This document shows positions 54,141 to 63,336 of a stretch of DNA of 64,000 nucleotides, one piece after another. The notes beneath the pieces were generated by a model, which had not been told where the DNA came from, searched no databases, and was given only the letters and a program-made list of their open reading frames with translations. Where the stretch lies: the NCBI GenBank assembly GCA_036555745.1, contig DATBKV010000121.1, positions 1 through 64,000 of the forward strand. The letters are read 5' to 3'. Each line of letters begins with the position of its first letter. Within the stretch, counting starts at the first letter, position 1. This stretch comes from VAZQ01 sp036555745. GTDB taxonomy: Bacteria > Pseudomonadota > Alphaproteobacteria > Rhizobiales > Xanthobacteraceae. The position numbers and the translations under genes were made by a program.

Positions 54141-56426
54141 ATGGTCGAACAGGGCAGACCGCGCGGACGGGCGGAGGCCTGGCGGCCTTGGACCCGTTCG
54201 GGGGCCGTGGCGGCAGGCAGGCCGACCCTGCCCGGACTCGCCGCGCTTGCCGATCTTGCCCGCCAAGCCGCGCAGCGCATCCGCGACTGGATTGCGGTCG
54301 AGGCCGGCCCTGGGCGGCTCGTGCCATGGCTGGCGATTGCCTTCGGCGGCGGGATCGCGATCTATTTCGCTGCCGACCAGGAGCCCGCCCCATGGGCGAC
54401 GAGCCTTCTGTTCGCGGGCCTGGCGGCGACCGCGATCCTGTGCCGAAGGCGCTCCGTCGCCTTTCCTCTCGCCTTGGGCGCCGCCGCGATGGCAGCCGGA
54501 ATGACGGCTGCCACCCTCAAGCGTGCGATCATTGCGCATCCGGTGCTCACCGCGCCGGCCTGGAACGTCGATATCGCTGGCTTCATCGAAATGCGCGAGG
54601 AGCGCGAGCGCTCTGACCGCGTCGTGGTGCGGATCACTCGCATCGACGGCGCCCGGCTCGATGAGAAGCTCGAGCGTGTGCGGGTCGCGGTGCGCAAGGG
54701 CAATGCGCCCGCAGTCGGCAGCTTCGTCGAGTTCAAGGCGCGGCTGTCGCCGCCGCTCGAGCCGTTGCGGCCCGGCGGCTACGATTTCGCACGCGACATG
54801 TACTTCCAACGCATCGGCGCGTCCGGCTTCGTGCTCGGGCGTGTGCGCGCGGCGGAAGCGCCGCACGCACCGGGGCTGCGCCTGCGCTACGCCATTTTCA
54901 TCGATGGCATGCGCGAAGCGATCGATAAGCGCATCCGCGCGGTCTTGCCCGGCGACCAGGGAGCGATCGCGTCGGCCCTGATCACGGGCAAGCGCGATGC
55001 CATTTCGGCCCCAGTCAACGAGGCCATGTATGTATCGGGCCTCGCCCACGTGCTGTCGATATCAGGCTACCATATGGCCGTGGTCGCGGGCGTCGTTTTC
55101 TTCGCCGTGCGCGCGATGTTCGCCTTGATGCCGGCCTTCGCCAGCCGTCATCCCATCAAGAAATGGGCGGCGCTTGCCGCGCTCGCTGCGGCTGCCTTCT
55201 ATCTCCTGCTGTCGGGTGCCGAGGTCGCCACCCAACGCTCCTTCATCATGATTTCAATTGTTCTGATCGGGGTGATGGTCGATCGGCCGACGCTGACGTT
55301 TCGCACATTGACGGTAGCCGCGCTCGGGGTCCTGCTGCTGGCGCCCGAGGCGATCGTGCATCCGAGCTTTCAGATGTCGTTTGCGGCGACGCTGGCGCTG
55401 GTTGCCGGCTATCAGCACGGCCTGCCATGGATGAGCGCCGGCAGCGACAGCCCGCTCGCAGCGAGGATCGCGCTGTGGGGCGGGCGGGAAATCGCAGGCC
55501 TGCTGCTCGCCTCGCTGCTCGCGGGCACTGCGACGATCCCTTACGTCGCGTATCATTTCCATCGCATCTCCCCGTATGGGGTGATCGCGAACCTGGCGGC
55601 GATGCCGGTGGTCTCGGCATGGGTAATGCCGGCCGGAATTCTCGGCGTGATGGCCATGCCGCTGGGGCTCGATGGCTGGTGTTGGGAGATGATGGGCGGC
55701 GGCATCGATTGGATGGCTGGCGTTGCACTGTGGGTCAGCAGCTTTCCCGGCGCGGTGGGACGCATGGCCGCTTTCGGTACCGCTCCGCTGCTGCTCTGCT
55801 CGGCCGGACTGGTGGTGCTTTGTCTGCTCAGGACGCCATTGCGGCTGGCGGGCCTGCTCTTCATCGCCGGCGCGGTGGTCCTCATGGTCCGCGCCCCCCA
55901 GCCCGACGTACTGATCGCAAATGACGGAGCTGCTTTCGCGGTCCGTGCTCCCGACGGACGTCTGGCCGTGGTCAGATCCGGCAGCGACATGTTCGTGGTG
56001 CGCGAATGGCTCGCGGCCGATGCCGATGCCCGCACGCCCAAGGATCAAAGCCTGAGCGATGGCATCAGGTGCGACTGGACGGGCTGTGTCGGCCGGCTGC
56101 GCGATGGATCGCTGGTTGCCATTGCGTGGACGACCGAGGCCTTCGAGGAGGATTGCCGTCGCGCGGTGCTGGTGGCGAGCGCCAACGAGGCCCCGCCCGA
56201 TTGCGCGGCCCTGGTGATCGACCGTCACGTCTGGCGTCGCTCCGGAGCGATGGCATTGCGGCGCGTCGGCGATCGTTTCGACATTGCCGTCGCGCGGCCG
56301 GCAGGCTACGAGCGTCCCTGGACGCGAACGGTCTCAGAAAGCCATGGCGGGGAGGCGGGCGCGCCGCAATTGCCGCAAGCGCGCGATGCCGCCGCCGGCG
56401 GCGAGGATTTGGAAGCGGGCGATTGA
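54141..56426 (+). CDS. ComEC/Rec2-family membrane protein
   Basis: A 761-residue polytopic membrane protein. An N-terminal soluble region (DUF4131, about residues 100-230) is followed by the Competence domain with SGLAHVLSISGYHMAVVAGVVF, SGAEVATQRSFIM and many spans. The C-terminal region (after about residue 590) has beta-lactamase-like strands but no HxHxDH zinc motif. In competent bacteria ComEC is the DNA-uptake channel; in alphaproteobacteria it is kept without a full set of other competence genes in this window. ATG at 54141 chosen; the frame runs further upstream through the end of glnS. Confidence 0.88.
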   Translation: MVEQGRPRGRAEAWRPWTRSGAVAAGRPTLPGLAALADLARQAAQRIRDWIAVEAGPGRLVPWLAIAFGGGIAIYFAADQEPAPWATSLLFAGLAATAILCRRRSVAFPLALGAAAMAAGMTAATLKRAIIAHPVLTAPAWNVDIAGFIEMREERERSDRVVVRITRIDGARLDEKLERVRVAVRKGNAPAVGSFVEFKARLSPPLEPLRPGGYDFARDMYFQRIGASGFVLGRVRAAEAPHAPGLRLRYAIFIDGMREAIDKRIRAVLPGDQGAIASALITGKRDAISAPVNEAMYVSGLAHVLSISGYHMAVVAGVVFFAVRAMFALMPAFASRHPIKKWAALAALAAAAFYLLLSGAEVATQRSFIMISIVLIGVMVDRPTLTFRTLTVAALGVLLLAPEAIVHPSFQMSFAATLALVAGYQHGLPWMSAGSDSPLAARIALWGGREIAGLLLASLLAGTATIPYVAYHFHRISPYGVIANLAAMPVVSAWVMPAGILGVMAMPLGLDGWCWEMMGGGIDWMAGVALWVSSFPGAVGRMAAFGTAPLLLCSAGLVVLCLLRTPLRLAGLLFIAGAVVLMVRAPQPDVLIANDGAAFAVRAPDGRLAVVRSGSDMFVVREWLAADADARTPKDQSLSDGIRCDWTGCVGRLRDGSLVAIAWTTEAFEEDCRRAVLVASANEAPPDCAALVIDRHVWRRSGAMALRRVGDRFDIAVARPAGYERPWTRTVSESHGGEAGAPQLPQARDAAAGGEDLEAGD

Positions 56427-56504
56427 TCTGTCGAGCCGGAGCGCGCCCGAGCCGGCGGCGCTGCGGAAAACCCCCATGTGACTGGCGAATCGCAATCGCC
56501 GTGC

Positions 56505-57206
56505 TCAGTACCGCCGGAACAGACCCACCAGCTTGCCCTGAATGCGCACGCGGTTGGGGGGAAGAATTCTGACCTCGTAGGCGGTATTGGCCGGCTCCAG
56601 CGCGATTGAAGCGCCGCGCCGGCGGAAGCGCTTCAGCGTCGCCTCCTCCTCGTCAATCAACGCCACTACGATGTCGCCGGTGTCCGCCCCGTCGGTCTTC
56701 TTCAACAGCGCGATGTCGCCGTCGAGAATGCCGGCTTCGATCATGCTGTCCCCGCGCACCTCGAGCGCGAAGTGCTCGCCGCTCGAAAGGACGTCGGGGG
56801 GCATGTTGATGACGTGGCTCTTGGTCTGGATCGCTTCGATCGGGGTGCCGGCCGCGATTCGGCCCATTACCGGCACCGCCACCGGACGGCCGCCCTCATC
56901 CTCCGACGCGGCCCGCACCCGCCCGAGATTCCCTTCGATGACGCTCGGCGTGAATCCGCGCGCGCGACCGCTGGCCATTCCGTGGGCGACCGAATCCGGC
57001 AACTTGATCACCTCGATGGCACGGGCCCGGTTGGGCAGGCGCCGGATGAAGCCACGCTCCTCGAGCGCCGTGATCAAGCGATGGATGCCGGATTTCGACC
57101 GCAGGTCGAGCGCGTCCTTCATCTCATCGAAGGACGGCGGCACGCCGTGTTCCTTCAGGCGCTCGTGGATGAAGCGCAGAAGTTCGAGCTGTTTGCGGGT
57201 CAGCAT
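56505..57206 (-). CDS. lexA: LexA repressor
   Basis: A 233-residue SOS repressor and self-cleaving peptidase (S24). The winged-helix DNA-binding domain is MLTRKQLELLRFIHERL to about residue 65. The autocleavage site is Ala119-Gly120 in RIAAGTP, with Ser154 in RGDSMIEAG and Lys192 in TLKRF as catalytic pair. Longer linker than in Escherichia coli, as in other alphaproteobacteria. Start at the ATG at 57206. Its upstream region carries a GTTC-N7-GTTC box, so it represses itself. It is the last gene after trpE to moeA but has its own promoter. Confidence 0.97.
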   Translation of the reverse strand: MLTRKQLELLRFIHERLKEHGVPPSFDEMKDALDLRSKSGIHRLITALEERGFIRRLPNRARAIEVIKLPDSVAHGMASGRARGFTPSVIEGNLGRVRAASEDEGGRPVAVPVMGRIAAGTPIEAIQTKSHVINMPPDVLSSGEHFALEVRGDSMIEAGILDGDIALLKKTDGADTGDIVVALIDEEEATLKRFRRRGASIALEPANTAYEVRILPPNRVRIQGKLVGLFRRY

Positions 57207-57261
57207 CTTCGCGGTTCCCCCGTGGCGGCGATCCAACGCGGGACTCGCCGAAACAAATCAT

Positions 57262-57280
57262 GAACAGACAGTATCTGTTC
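57262..57280. repeat. Perfect inverted repeat in the lexA promoter
   Basis: GAACAGACAGTATCTGTTC: 7-base arms (GAACAGA/TCTGTTC) around 5 bases, overlapping the lexA -10 and next to its LexA box. It may be part of an extended operator or a site for a second regulator. Confidence 0.6.
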
Positions 57281-57296
57281 GATATGTGTTCCGCAA
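57268..57296 (-). promoter_or_regulatory. lexA promoter with LexA box
   Basis: Read leftward: TTGCGG (57296-57291), 17 bases, TACTGT (57273-57268). The spacer carries GTTCGATATGTGTTC in plus orientation (57277-57291), a perfect alphaproteobacterial LexA box. The arrangement of box within spacer is the same as at the 26.3-kb promoter. The lexA leader would be about 55 bases. Confidence 0.75.
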
Positions 57297-57350
57297 CCCC
57301 TTAATTTGACGTGAATGACGCGCGCACCAGTCCGCAGCGCCGTTTGGGGG

Positions 57351-58562
57351 TCAGACCTCCAGCCTAATGATCGAGCAGGGGTCACCGGGCTCGGCTGGCG
57401 GCGCACCGGGCGCGCGCACCAGGAGGCAGTCGGCCTGCGCGAGCGGCGTGAGCATCGAACTGTCCTGCACCGGGGCAGGGGTCGCCACCGGAACCCCGCC
57501 GCTGCCGGGCGCGAGCGTGGCACGCAGATAATCTGCGCGCTCGTCGTTTGCCGGCAGCGCGCATCCCAGACGGGCCGTCGCCAGCACCGGCGCTACGTCG
57601 CGGCGACCGGCCAGCCGCCGCAGCAACGGAACCAGGAACAGCACGCCGCACACATAAGCGGAGACCGGGTTGCCCGGCAGCCCGAGAACGTGCATCGGCC
57701 CCAGCCTGCCATGCATCATCGGACGGCCCGGGCGCAGCGCCACCTTCCAGAACGAAAGCGCGAGCCCCTCGCCGGCGAGCGCCTTCTGAACGAGATCGTA
57801 ATCTCCGACCGAGGCGCCTCCTGAGGTGACGAGAACGTCGGCGCCAGCCTGGCGTGCCCGTCGCACCGCGGCTGCCGTCTCCGGGACGCGGTCGGGGACG
57901 ATGCCGAGATCGACGACTTCGCAGCCCTCGCGGCGCGCCAGCGCCATTGTGGCGTAGCCATTGGAATAGACGATCTCGCCGAAGCGCGGCGTGCAGCCGG
58001 GCATTACCAGTTCGTCGCCGGTTGCAAGCACCGCCACCTTCGTTCGGCGGTGCACCGGCACGCCCGGATAGTTCATCGCCGCGGCGAGCGCGAGATCGCG
58101 GTCGCTGAGGCGATGACCCTTGCGCAGGAGCACGTCGCCACGCTTGAAATCGAGTCCGGCGAGGCGGATATGCCGGCCTTTGCCGCTGGTCGTCGTGACC
58201 GTGACGGTATCCCCCTCGCGCAGCGTGTTCTCCTGCATGACGATGGCGTCGGCGCCCGCGGGCAGCACCCCGCCGGTGAAGATGCGCGCCGCTTCGCCGG
58301 GGCCGAGCGAACCCTGGAAGGGATGCCCGGCCGCCACCTCGCCAACGACCCTAAGCTTGACCGGCACCCGGGCCACGTCGGCTGAGCGCACGGCATAGCC
58401 GTCCATGGCAGAAACATCGGCCGGCGGCTGAGTGCGCAACGCCGCGAGATCCGACCCCAGTACGCGGCCATGCGCCTCTGGCAAGGGCGTGGGTTCGGCG
58501 GGCAGCGGCTCCGCCCCCGCGAGCACGCGGGCCAGCGCGTCTGCGACCGGCATCAGCGCCAC
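57351..58562 (-). CDS. moeA: Molybdopterin molybdenumtransferase
   Basis: A 403-residue MoeA (gephyrin E-domain) enzyme that inserts molybdate into adenylylated molybdopterin. Motifs: PPADVSAMDGYAVRSADV, GEAARIFTGGVLPAGADAIVMQE and LVTSGGASVGDYDLV. The GTG at 58562 is favoured because the consensus AAGGAG (58574-58569) lies six bases before it, at the end of moaC; an ATG three codons later is the alternative. It is 3 bases from the moaC stop. Confidence 0.96.
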   Translation of the reverse strand: MALMPVADALARVLAGAEPLPAEPTPLPEAHGRVLGSDLAALRTQPPADVSAMDGYAVRSADVARVPVKLRVVGEVAAGHPFQGSLGPGEAARIFTGGVLPAGADAIVMQENTLREGDTVTVTTTSGKGRHIRLAGLDFKRGDVLLRKGHRLSDRDLALAAAMNYPGVPVHRRTKVAVLATGDELVMPGCTPRFGEIVYSNGYATMALARREGCEVVDLGIVPDRVPETAAAVRRARQAGADVLVTSGGASVGDYDLVQKALAGEGLALSFWKVALRPGRPMMHGRLGPMHVLGLPGNPVSAYVCGVLFLVPLLRRLAGRRDVAPVLATARLGCALPANDERADYLRATLAPGSGGVPVATPAPVQDSSMLTPLAQADCLLVRAPGAPPAEPGDPCSIIRLEV

Positions 58563-58565
58563 GGT

Positions 58566-59048
58566 TCACTCCTTCGCCCGATAATGCCCCGATCTACCGC
58601 CGCGCTTCTCAAGGAGGCGAATACCTTCGATGCGCATTCCGCGCTCGGCCGCCTTCACCATGTCGTAGATAGTCAGGCAAGCGAGCGCGACCGCAGTCAA
58701 CGCTTCCATTTCGACTCCGGTCTGGCCGGTGACCTTCACCGTTGCGCGCACATTCAGCCCGGGCGGCTTACGGTTCGGCTCGATGTCGAGCGCGATCTTC
58801 GAAACGGAGAGGGGATGGCAGAGGGGAATGAGCTCGTGCGTCCGCTTTGCCGCCATAATGCCGGCAATTCGGGCAGTGCCGAGCACGTCGCCCTTCTTCG
58901 CGTTGCCCGCGAGCACGAGAGCGAGCGTCTCGGCGGTCATCACCACCCGGCCCTCGGCGACGGCCACCCGTTCGCTCGCCGCTTTCGCGGAGACGTCGAC
59001 CATGCGCGCCTCACCGCGGCGGCCGAGATGGCTCAGCTTCAGCGCCAC
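58566..59048 (-). CDS. moaC: Cyclic pyranopterin monophosphate synthase
   Basis: A 160-residue enzyme that, with MoaA, makes cyclic pyranopterin monophosphate in molybdenum cofactor synthesis. Motifs: RRGEARMVDVSAKAASERVAVAEGRV, KKGDVLGTARIAGIMAAKRTHELIPLCHPL and TGVEMEALTAVALACLTIYDM. GTG at 59048, preceded by GGAGTGAG at the end of trpC, gives the normal N-terminus; longer frames overlap trpC further. Confidence 0.96.
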   Translation of the reverse strand: MALKLSHLGRRGEARMVDVSAKAASERVAVAEGRVVMTAETLALVLAGNAKKGDVLGTARIAGIMAAKRTHELIPLCHPLSVSKIALDIEPNRKPPGLNVRATVKVTGQTGVEMEALTAVALACLTIYDMVKAAERGMRIEGIRLLEKRGGRSGHYRAKE

Positions 59049-59052
59049 GGTC

Positions 59053-59895
59053 TCACTCCGCAGCACCCAACGACTGCCGGCCAGCACCCCGGCGCGGGCC
59101 AATCAGCGCCCGTGTTGCGGCCTCGACATCTTTCTCACGCATGAGGCTCTCACCCACCAGAAACGTCGAAATCCCGACCGCCGCGAGTTGCTCTAGGTCG
59201 GCGTGCGAGAAGATGCCGCTCTCGGCAACGGCAACTCGACCCGCCGGGATCGCCGGGGCAAGCCGCTTGCTGGTGGCGAGCGTGGTCTCGAAGGTCTTGA
59301 GATTGCGGTTGTTGACGCCGACGAGCCGGGAGCGCAGCCGCAAGGCGCGCTCGAGCTCGTGCTCGTCGTGGACCTCGAGCAGGACGTCCATGCCGAATGC
59401 GAGGGCTGCGTCCTCCAGGTCCTGCGCCAGCGCCTCGTCGACCGCCGCCATGATAATCAAGATGCAGTCGGCGCCCCAGGCGCGCGCCTCCGCCACCTGA
59501 TAAGCGTCGTACATGAAATCCTTGCGCAACACCGGAAGCTCGCTGGCGGCGCGCGCGGCGATGAGGTCGTCCGGGCGGCCTTGAAACGATTGCCGGTCCG
59601 TCAGCACCGAGAGGCAGGCCGCACCGCCCCGGGCGTAGGCGTGCGCGAGCGCGGCCGGAGCGAAATCCGCGCGGATCAGGCCGCGCGAGGGGCTTGCCTT
59701 CTTGATCTCGGCGATCAGGGCGTATTGGCCGGCAGCCAGTCGGCGCTCAATGGCGGTGATGAACCCGCGCGGGGGAGGGGCTGATTTGGCATCGCTCTCG
59801 ATCGTGGCGAAAGAGCGCGTGCGCTTGGCGGCTGCGATCTCTTCGCGCTTATAGGTCTCGATGCTTGCGAGAATGTCGGCCACGGCGGCCCTCAC
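59053..59895 (-). CDS. trpC: Indole-3-glycerol phosphate synthase
   Basis: A 280-residue TIM-barrel enzyme of tryptophan synthesis. Motifs: LIAEIKKASPSRGLIRADF, VLRKDFMYDAYQVAEARAWGADCIL, GVNNRNLKTFE and AESGIFSHADLEQLAAVGISTFLVGESLM. The GTG at 59895 overlaps the trpD TGA as GTGA. TrpF is not fused, which is usual for this group. Confidence 0.96.
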   Translation of the reverse strand: MRAAVADILASIETYKREEIAAAKRTRSFATIESDAKSAPPPRGFITAIERRLAAGQYALIAEIKKASPSRGLIRADFAPAALAHAYARGGAACLSVLTDRQSFQGRPDDLIAARAASELPVLRKDFMYDAYQVAEARAWGADCILIIMAAVDEALAQDLEDAALAFGMDVLLEVHDEHELERALRLRSRLVGVNNRNLKTFETTLATSKRLAPAIPAGRVAVAESGIFSHADLEQLAAVGISTFLVGESLMREKDVEAATRALIGPRRGAGRQSLGAAE

Positions 59896-60908
59896 GCATT
59901 CGAAAGCGTGATCAGGCGCTGCAGGCGCCCTTCCGCTTCCCCGGAGTCGACCGACTTCTGCGCGATCTCGACCGCCTGCTCCAGCGCCTTGGCTCGGCCC
60001 GCAACCATCAAGCCGGCCGCAGCGTTCAGCACCGCGACGTCGCGGAACGCGCCTTTGCGACCTTTCAGCACCTCGACCAAAGCCTGGGCGTTATGCTTTG
60101 CATCGCCGCCGCGGAGAGCCTCGGCCTTGACCCGCTGCAATCCCAGCTCCTCGGGATTGATCTCGAACGTGCGCACCGCGCCGCGCTCGAGCGCGGCAAC
60201 ATGAGTCGGCCCTGCCGTCGTGATTTCGTCGAGACCGTCGGACCCGTGGACGACCCACGCCGCCTCGGTGCCGAGATTCTTGAGCACGTGTGCGAGCGGC
60301 TCGATCCATTGGCGCGAGAAGACGCCGACCATCTGACGTTTGACGCCGGCCGGATTGGAGAGCGGGCCGAGCAGGTTGAAGATCGTGCGCGTGCCGAGCT
60401 CCACCCGCGTCGGCCCGACGTTCTTCATGGCTGGATGGTGCGCTGGAGCGAACATGAATCCGATGCCGGCCTGCCGGATACAGCGGCCCACGGCCTGCGG
60501 CGACAACTCAATGTTCACGCCGAGGGCGGCCAGCACGTCGGCCGCACCCGAGCGTGAGGACAAGGCACGATTGCCGTGCTTGGCGACGTGGACGCCCGCG
60601 CCCGCGACGATGAAGGCCGCGCAGGTCGAAATGTTGAACGAGCCGGATGCGTCGCCGCCGGTGCCGACGATGTCGATGGCGTCGGCCGGCGCATGCACGC
60701 GCAGCATTTTCTCGCGCATGGCGGTAACCGCCCCGGTGATCTCGTCGACCGTTTCCCCTCGTACGCGCAGCGCCATCAGCAGCCCGCCCATCTGCGACGG
60801 CGTCGCCTCGCCGGACATCATGGTATCGAAACCGCGGGCAGCCTCCTCTCGACTCAACGTCGCGCCGGTTGCGGCTTTGGCGATCAATCCTTTGAATTCG
60901 TCGGTCAC
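59892..60908 (-). CDS. trpD: Anthranilate phosphoribosyltransferase
   Basis: A 338-residue enzyme that joins anthranilate and PRPP. Motifs: DIVGTGGDASGSFNIST (PRPP loop), KHGNRALSSRSGAADVLAALG and FMFAPAHHPAMKNV. The GTG at 60908 gives a length typical of the family. The start is 55 bases after trpG. Its stop overlaps the trpC start. Confidence 0.97.
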   Translation of the reverse strand: MTDEFKGLIAKAATGATLSREEAARGFDTMMSGEATPSQMGGLLMALRVRGETVDEITGAVTAMREKMLRVHAPADAIDIVGTGGDASGSFNISTCAAFIVAGAGVHVAKHGNRALSSRSGAADVLAALGVNIELSPQAVGRCIRQAGIGFMFAPAHHPAMKNVGPTRVELGTRTIFNLLGPLSNPAGVKRQMVGVFSRQWIEPLAHVLKNLGTEAAWVVHGSDGLDEITTAGPTHVAALERGAVRTFEINPEELGLQRVKAEALRGGDAKHNAQALVEVLKGRKGAFRDVAVLNAAAGLMVAGRAKALEQAVEIAQKSVDSGEAEGRLQRLITLSNA

Positions 60909-60963
60909 ATTCGAGCCTGGTGTTGCGCCTGAAAGCGTGCGCCGCCGCGCTGGGCGGCCAAAA

Positions 60964-61590
60964 CTACAACACGCGAGCCACGCGGACATCGGTCGGGCGC
61001 CGCCCGGCCGACGCGTTCCATGCGGCAGCGATGTCGAGGAAATTGCGCAAGATGAGATGGCCGTGCTCCGAGGCGATGCTCTCGGGATGGAACTGAACGC
61101 CGTGAACGGGGCGCGTGCGATGGGCGAGGCCCATGATCAGTTCATCCTCCGTCTCCGCCGTCAGTACGAGCTCGGCGGGCAGGCCCGCACGTTCAACCAC
61201 CAGCGAATGGTATCGAGTAGCCTTGAATGGCGCATTGATGCCGCGAAAGATGCCATCGCCCCAGTGCCGAATCTCCGAGAGCTTGCCGTGCACCGGCACC
61301 GGGCCGCGTACCACGCGGCCGCCGAACGCCTGTCCGATGGCCTGATGGCCAAGGCAGACGCCGAGCAGGGGAATAGTCGCGGACGCCTTGTCGATGAGCT
61401 CGAGGCAGATGCCGGCGTCGCTCGGTGTGCGCGGACCGGGGGACAAAACGATGGCGTCGGGATCCATCGCCACGACGCGGTCGGCGGTGATCTTGTCGTT
61501 GCGGTGGACGACAACTTCCGCGCCCAGCCCGCCGAGATAGTGGAACAGGTTGAAGGTGAAGCTGTCGTAGTTGTCGATTAAAACGATCAT
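60964..61590 (-). CDS. trpG: Anthranilate/aminodeoxychorismate synthase glutamine amidotransferase
   Basis: A 208-residue class I glutamine amidotransferase that feeds ammonia to TrpE and possibly to PabB. MIVLIDNYDSFTFNL is the standard start (ATG 61590). The nucleophile Cys is in GVCLGHQAIGQAFGG and the triad's His-x-Glu in HGVQFHPESIASEHG. It is separated from trpE by 213 bases, unlike the fused TrpEG of many Rhizobiaceae. Confidence 0.97.
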   Translation of the reverse strand: MIVLIDNYDSFTFNLFHYLGGLGAEVVVHRNDKITADRVVAMDPDAIVLSPGPRTPSDAGICLELIDKASATIPLLGVCLGHQAIGQAFGGRVVRGPVPVHGKLSEIRHWGDGIFRGINAPFKATRYHSLVVERAGLPAELVLTAETEDELIMGLAHRTRPVHGVQFHPESIASEHGHLILRNFLDIAAAWNASAGRRPTDVRVARVL

Positions 61591-61760
61591 GGGGTTCCCG
61601 TGCCTGCTCAAGCTCTTAGACGCGGGTGTTGAGCGAATCAAGGCAGCCCCGCCTGGGGTTCGGTCGGCAAGCTGCGGAGCGCGCGATTTCAGCAGTGGGC
61701 GCAAGCGCGTAAGCGTGGGATGCGGCGCCTTGGACGCCCGCCGCCACCGCGATTTCTCGC

Positions 61761-61784
61761 CGTCACCGGCCGATCCCGGTGACG
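61761..61784 (-). other. Strong hairpin between trpE and trpG
   Basis: A perfect 9-bp stem (CGTCACCGG with CCGGTGACG) and 6-base loop, 20 bases after the trpE stop. No T-run follows in the direction of transcription. It could be a Rho-linked terminator stem, an mRNA processing or stability element, or part of an attenuator. Confidence 0.45.
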
Positions 61785-61803
61785 GATCTTGATGCTGGCA
61801 AGG

Positions 61804-63321
61804 CTACTGCCCCCGCCTGGCGATACTCGCAAACCGCTTGGCTTCTTCCGCTGCGCGGAACAAGGCCTTGGCCTTGTCGACACATTCCTGCTGCTCGGAT
61901 TTGGGATTGGAATCGGCGACGATGCCGGCGCCGGCCTGGACGTACATGGTTCCGTCCTTGATCAGGGCCGTGCGCAAGACGATGCAGCTGTCGAGCTCGC
62001 CCGCGGCGGAGAAATAGCCGACTGCGCCGGCATAGAGCCCGCGCTTGTCCTTTTCGAGCTCGTCGATGATCTCCATGGCCCGCACCTTCGGCGCGCCCGA
62101 AACGGTGCCGGCCGGAAACCCCGCCGCCAGCGCGTCGAGGGCGTCGTACCTGGCATCGAGTTGACCCTCGACGTTGGAAACAATGTGCATCACTTGGCTG
62201 AAGCGCTCGATGAAGAACTGATCGGTCACTTTGACGGTGGCAGCGCGCGCAACCCGGCCGACGTCGTTGCGGCCGAGGTCGAGCAGCATCAGATGCTCGG
62301 CCCGCTCCTTCTGGTCCGCCAGCAACTCGGCTTCGAGCGCGCTGTCGTGCTGCGGGGTGGCGCCGCGCGGCCGTGTGCCGGCAAGCGGCCGGATGGTGAC
62401 CGTGCCCTCGCGCACACGCACGAGGATTTCGGGGCTGGAGCCCGCCACCGCAAAACCATCGAAGTCTAGGAAATACAGAAATGGCGCCGGATTGACACGT
62501 CGCAGCGCGCGATAGAGCGCGAACGGCGGCAGCTCGAACGGCGCTTCGAAACGCTGCGACAGAACCACTTGGAATATGTCGCCTGCGGCGATGTATTCCT
62601 TTGCGACATTCACCATGCGCTCGTATTCGGCGGGCGTGGTGTTCGAGGACGGCCATACCGTCAGCGGACCGGCCGGGGTATTGGGCGGGGCGTGAGCGAG
62701 CGGGGCATCGAGGGCCTCTACCACCGCCGCAAGACGCTCGCTCGCACGCGCGAAGGCGACGTCGGCGCTGATCCCGCTTTGCGGCCGCACCGGCGTGACC
62801 ACGGTGATGGTATCGGTGACGGCATCGAATACGACCACTATCGTGGGGCGCACCAGCACGGCATCCGGGATGCCGATCGGATCAGGATTGGGCTGCGGCA
62901 GTTGTTCCATCAGCCGCACCATGTCGTAGCCGAGATAGCCGAAGATGCCCGCAGCCATGGGCGGCAGCGCCTCGGGCAGCTCGATCCGACTTTCTGCGAT
63001 GAGCGCGCGCAACGCCGCCAACGGCGGCTGAGCGCATGGCAGGTAATCGCCGGGATCGACGCGCGCCCGGCGATTGAGCTCGGCACGCCCGGTTATGGTG
63101 CGCCAGATGAGATCAGGCTCGAGGCCGATGATCGAGTACCGGCCACGCACTGCCCCTCCCTCGACCGACTCCAGGAGAAAGCTGACGGGGCGGGTATTGG
63201 TAATCTTCAAGAAGGCGGATACGGGAGTTTCCAGGTCGGAAACAAGCGTCGTCCACACGACCTGGGCTTCGCCGCGCGCGTAGCGCTTCGCAAAGGCCGT
63301 ACCTTGCGGCTCGATCTGCAT
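61804..63321 (-). CDS. trpE: Anthranilate synthase component I
   Basis: A 505-residue chorismate-utilising enzyme making anthranilate. The tryptophan feedback motif is visible in VSFLLESVEGGAVRGRYSIIG near residue 50. Catalytic-domain motifs: VLSQRFEAPFELPPFALYRALR, RPLAGTRPRGATPQHDSALEAELLADQKERAEHLMLLDLGRNDVGRVA and FPAGTVSGAPKVRAMEIIDELE. ATG at 63321, 15 bases after ppiD. There is no room for a leader peptide between them. Confidence 0.97.
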   Translation of the reverse strand: MQIEPQGTAFAKRYARGEAQVVWTTLVSDLETPVSAFLKITNTRPVSFLLESVEGGAVRGRYSIIGLEPDLIWRTITGRAELNRRARVDPGDYLPCAQPPLAALRALIAESRIELPEALPPMAAGIFGYLGYDMVRLMEQLPQPNPDPIGIPDAVLVRPTIVVVFDAVTDTITVVTPVRPQSGISADVAFARASERLAAVVEALDAPLAHAPPNTPAGPLTVWPSSNTTPAEYERMVNVAKEYIAAGDIFQVVLSQRFEAPFELPPFALYRALRRVNPAPFLYFLDFDGFAVAGSSPEILVRVREGTVTIRPLAGTRPRGATPQHDSALEAELLADQKERAEHLMLLDLGRNDVGRVARAATVKVTDQFFIERFSQVMHIVSNVEGQLDARYDALDALAAGFPAGTVSGAPKVRAMEIIDELEKDKRGLYAGAVGYFSAAGELDSCIVLRTALIKDGTMYVQAGAGIVADSNPKSEQQECVDKAKALFRAAEEAKRFASIARRGQ

Positions 63322-63336
63322 AGACTACCGCACCGG

